Part shown: positions 61,954-64,000 of the stretch, in pieces
Numbering within the stretch: the stretch's first letter is position 1
How the letters are laid out: every line of letters begins with the position of its first letter
Assembly: GCF_029223865.1 (NCBI RefSeq)
Contig: NZ_CP119520.1
Coordinates: 1,426,001 to 1,490,000 of the forward strand
Source: Telluria mixta
GTDB taxonomy: Bacteria; Pseudomonadota; Gammaproteobacteria; Burkholderiales; Burkholderiaceae_D
Reading direction: 5' to 3'
Length of the DNA: 64,000 bases
Notes under the pieces: model-generated
The model's database searches: none
What the model was told of the DNA's origin: nothing
Seen by the model: only the letters and a program-made list of their open reading frames with translations
Program-made: the position numbers and the translations under genes

Positions 61954-62015
61954 ATTATAAAGCTTTTACGGAGCAGATGGACGCCTGGCCGACTTGCTGC
62001 ACTGTGGAAACAGTG
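61954..62015 (-). promoter_or_regulatory. Probable promoter of fmdB-DUF502-aspS with an upstream dyad
   Basis: TATAAT at 61959-61954 on the minus strand is a perfect -10 about 34 bases before the fmdB start. No good -35 is seen at 16-18 bases. A perfect dyad CACTGT-GGAA-ACAGTG at 62000-62015 lies about 40 bases upstream of the -10 and could be an operator. Confidence 0.45.
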
Positions 62016-62081
62016 TTGTTTTTCGTCAGCGCACGATTGGTTCTGTTTGCCGAACATCAACTTAACTGATTAAATAGCATT

Positions 62082-62201
62082 CTTAGCAGCAATGCTGCGC
62101 AAGGATTAAGAAACAGAAGTTTGCGCGACCGGCTTCCGGCCCGCCGCAATACCGAAGAAAAGCACTTCAAATCGGGGCCCGCTTGCGGGCCCTTTTCTTT
62201 T
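62082..62201 (+). ncRNA. Candidate small RNA with its own promoter and terminator
   Basis: On the plus strand TTGCCG (62047-62052) and TTAAAT (62070-62075), with 17-base spacing, are followed about 120 bases later by a strong terminator: GGGCCCGC/GCGGGCCC (62175-62192) then TTTTCTTTT. No reading frame with a ribosome site lies between. The transcript could fold into GCAGC-AAT-GCTGC (62088-62100) and GCGCAA/TTGCGC hairpins. Both flanking genes are on the minus strand, so the plus-strand terminator is otherwise unexplained. No known RNA family was recognised. Confidence 0.4.
62174..62201 (+). terminator. Plus-strand Rho-independent terminator
   Basis: A perfect 8-bp palindrome GGGCCCGC/GCGGGCCC with a two-base centre is followed by TTTTCTTTT on the plus strand. 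The opposite strand has no T run after the stem, so it suits a plus-strand transcript, not the methyltransferase gene, whose stop codon lies inside the T run. Confidence 0.65.
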
Positions 62202-62802
62202 ATCGGCGTTGCCAGATCATCCAGCGTTCCTTGCCGGCGAACACGGGAATCGAATCCTCGACGGCCTCATCGGCCACGCACTCGAACGCGGGCTTCAACA
62301 AGCCATCCAGTTCCTCACGCGTGATGCCGAACGGCGGCCCCTTCGGCGCCTCGTCGAAATAAAAATAACCGGCCAGCAGACCACCCTGCCCCAGCAGCTC
62401 CGCCCAGCGCCGTGCCATGTCCGGTCGTCGTGCATGCGGCAACGCGCACAGGAACGCCTGCTCGTAGACGAGGTCCAGCGGCTTCTCCGGTGCATACGCA
62501 AAGAAATCGGCTTGCCGGATGCGGTCCGCCCACGGCCCGGCCAGCGCGCGGGCGCGGGCGACGGCTTCGGGCGAGAAATCGATGGCGGTAGCGTCCCAGC
62601 CGGCCTCGCACATCAGTTTCAGTTCGTGCGCGGAGCCGCAGCCCGGCACCAGCACGACGCGTGGCTGAGAAGAGGCCACGAACCGACGCAACGCCAGCGA
62701 CACCCCGCCCCGCTCCCACGGCGTGAAACTGCGCTCAAAGCGCTCGTCCCAGAATTGCGGCGACAGCGGATCGCGGCTGGCGAAATCCGGTGCCAAGGCC
62801 AT
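62200..62802 (-). CDS. Class I SAM-dependent methyltransferase, thiopurine S-methyltransferase-like
   Basis: This 200-residue methyltransferase resembles the TPMT family: SPQFWDERFERSFTPWERGG at the N terminus (WExxxTPWD-like), the SAM motif VLVPGCGSAHELKLM, the acidic ATAIDFSPEAV and DLVYEQAFLCALP. The start ATG at 62802 overlaps the ubiB stop (TAATG). Proteins of this type methylate thiols, selenols or other small molecules. The physiological substrate is not evident. Confidence 0.88.
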   Translation of the reverse strand: MALAPDFASRDPLSPQFWDERFERSFTPWERGGVSLALRRFVASSQPRVVLVPGCGSAHELKLMCEAGWDATAIDFSPEAVARARALAGPWADRIRQADFFAYAPEKPLDLVYEQAFLCALPHARRPDMARRWAELLGQGGLLAGYFYFDEAPKGPPFGITREELDGLLKPAFECVADEAVEDSIPVFAGKERWMIWQRR

Positions 62803-64000
62803 TACAGGCCCCAGTTCCAGTGGTCCGCGAGATGCATGCCGACGACGAGCACGGCCAGCACGCCCGTCACGCACGCGACGAACATCAAGAGACGGTTCGT
62901 GCGGCGCTGCTCGACCAGCAGCATGGCCATGACGGCGTCCTGGTCGATCTCGCGATGCGCATGCCTTTCCAGCACCTGGTGCGCCAGGCGCGGCAGTTGC
63001 GGAAAGATCGCCGCGTAACGGGGCGCCTCGTCGCGCAAGTGGTCGACAAAGGCGCGCCAGCCGACCTGCTCGGCCATCCAGCGCTCCAGGTACGGTTTCG
63101 CGGTCTTCCACAGGTCGAGGTCCGGGTCGAGCTGGCGGCCCAGGCCTTCGATGTTCAGCATCGTCTTCTGCAACAGCACGAGTTGCGGCTGCACTTCGAC
63201 GTTGAAGCGGCGCGACGTCTGGAACAGGCGCAGCAGCACCTGACCGAAGGAAATGTCTTTCAGGGGACGGTCGAAGATCGGCTCGCACGTGGCGCGCACG
63301 GCGGCTTCCAGTTCGTCGACGCGGGTCTCGCGCGGCGCCCAGCCCGATTCGATGTGCGCCTCGGCCACGCGCTTGTAGTCGCGACGGAAGAACGCGAGGA
63401 AGTTCTGCGACAGGTAGTCCTTGTCGAAATCGTTCAGCGTGCCGACGATGCCGAAGTCCAGCGCGATGTAGCGCCCGAACGTGTCAGGATCGATCGACAC
63501 GAGGATATTACCCGGGTGCATGTCCGCGTGAAAAAACCCGTCGCGGAAGACTTGCGTGAAGAAGATTTCGACGCCATCGCTGGACAATTTCTTGAGGTCG
63601 ACGCCGGCCGCGACGAGACGGTCCGTCTGCGAGATCGGGATGCCGTTCATGCGCTCCATCACGATCACGCTGCTGGAGCAATAGTCCCAGTACATCTCCG
63701 GCACCATCAGCAAATCGGAATTCGCAAAATTGCGGCGCAGCTGGCTCGCATTGGCGGCCTCGCGCATCAGGTCGAGCTCGTCGTGCAGGTATTTATCGAA
63801 CTCGGCCACGACCTCGCGCGGCTTCAAGCGGCGGCTGTCGGCCCACACCTTTTCGATGAGACTGGCGGCCATCTGCATCAGGGCAATGTCTTCGTCGATC
63901 GTGGTCTTCATGCCCGGACGCAGCACTTTCACCGCGACCTGCTTACCATTCTTGAGCTCGGCAAAGTGCACCTGGGCGATCGATGCGGATGCGACCGGCG
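62802..64000 (-). CDS. ubiB: UbiB-family atypical kinase, N terminus outside the window
   Basis: Membrane-linked ABC1/COQ8-type ATPase needed for ubiquinone synthesis. About 399 C-terminal residues are present. Visible are [13 protein letters not shown] from the Ala-rich nucleotide loop, the VAVKVLRPG lysine, the [19 protein letters not shown] segment, [12 protein letters not shown] and ALDFGIVG (the DFG-like metal site), with two C-terminal membrane helices near the end. The KxGQ extension lies beyond the window edge. The methyltransferase gene begins inside its stop codon. Confidence 0.94.
   Translation of the reverse strand, partial: PVASASIAQVHFAELKNGKQVAVKVLRPGMKTTIDEDIALMQMAASLIEKVWADSRRLKPREVVAEFDKYLHDELDLMREAANASQLRRNFANSDLLMVPEMYWDYCSSSVIVMERMNGIPISQTDRLVAAGVDLKKLSSDGVEIFFTQVFRDGFFHADMHPGNILVSIDPDTFGRYIALDFGIVGTLNDFDKDYLSQNFLAFFRRDYKRVAEAHIESGWAPRETRVDELEAAVRATCEPIFDRPLKDISFGQVLLRLFQTSRRFNVEVQPQLVLLQKTMLNIEGLGRQLDPDLDLWKTAKPYLERWMAEQVGWRAFVDHLRDEAPRYAAIFPQLPRLAHQVLERHAHREIDQDAVMAMLLVEQRRTNRLLMFVACVTGVLAVLVVGMHLADHWNWGL

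Noticed and set aside
62000..62015. Dyad CACTGTGGAAACAGTG considered as a LexA box
   Set aside because: The CTGT and ACAG arms are separated by four bases, not the eight of the usual LexA site; kept only as a possible operator.

Overview
The window reads as chromosomal DNA of a high-GC betaproteobacterium, most likely an Oxalobacteraceae member of the Massilia/Telluria type. This is inferred from the gene order fmdB-DUF502-aspS-nudB, the ubiB neighbourhood, a general Gram-negative porin and family-level protein resemblance; no search was run. No rRNA, tRNA, CRISPR array, insertion sequence or phage gene was seen.

Layout. 1-9110 (minus): a type VI secretion sub-cluster tssA-tssB-tssC-hcp-tagJ-tssE-tssF-tssG-tssH, running out of the window inside tssH; it holds sheath, tube, baseplate and recycling parts but no membrane complex or spike genes. 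9421-14529: two divergent respiratory operons with a caa3-like oxidase (fused subunit I/III, CuA subunit II with a cytochrome c tail) and three small c-type cytochromes. 14521-17962: a MocR-type regulator divergent from an OsmC/PaiB pair, then a DUF4142 protein. 18249-24367: an SDR, a LysR regulator, a split transketolase, an MFS carrier and a porin, probably one catabolic unit of unknown substrate. 24371-31097: a secreted phosphatase/phospholipase-like enzyme, an S41 protease, a CYTH-CHAD triphosphatase and a two-gene unit with a possible caspase-like protein. 31119-35601 (minus): LysR, MFS, CoA-transferase and HMG-CoA lyase, possibly for 3-hydroxy-3-methylglutarate use. 35606-44586: AraC/SDR pair, then beta-oxidation genes (TetR, acyl-CoA dehydrogenase, FadB-like, thiolase, enoyl-CoA hydratase). 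44725-47423: hslR, clsB-like, a YbhP-like phosphodiesterase and a small ORF. 47628-51940: ssuEADCB sulfonate sulfur acquisition. 52073-56817: PAS histidine kinase, HD-GYP and GGDEF proteins. 56901-64000: nudB, aspS, DUF502, fmdB, a methyltransferase and ubiB, with an AT-rich HNH-domain gene inserted between nudB and aspS.

The most unusual items are the solitary HNH/unknown-domain gene wedged into the aspS-nudB junction, the DUF6345-like gene with a His-Gly/Cys pair spaced as in caspase-fold peptidases, five helically phased TTA repeats upstream of the S41 protease gene, and hairpins on both sides of hcp. Three genes (tssA, a cytochrome c, a histidine kinase) carry four apparent single-base deletions, all in runs of G or C; residual sequencing error is as likely as true inactivation.
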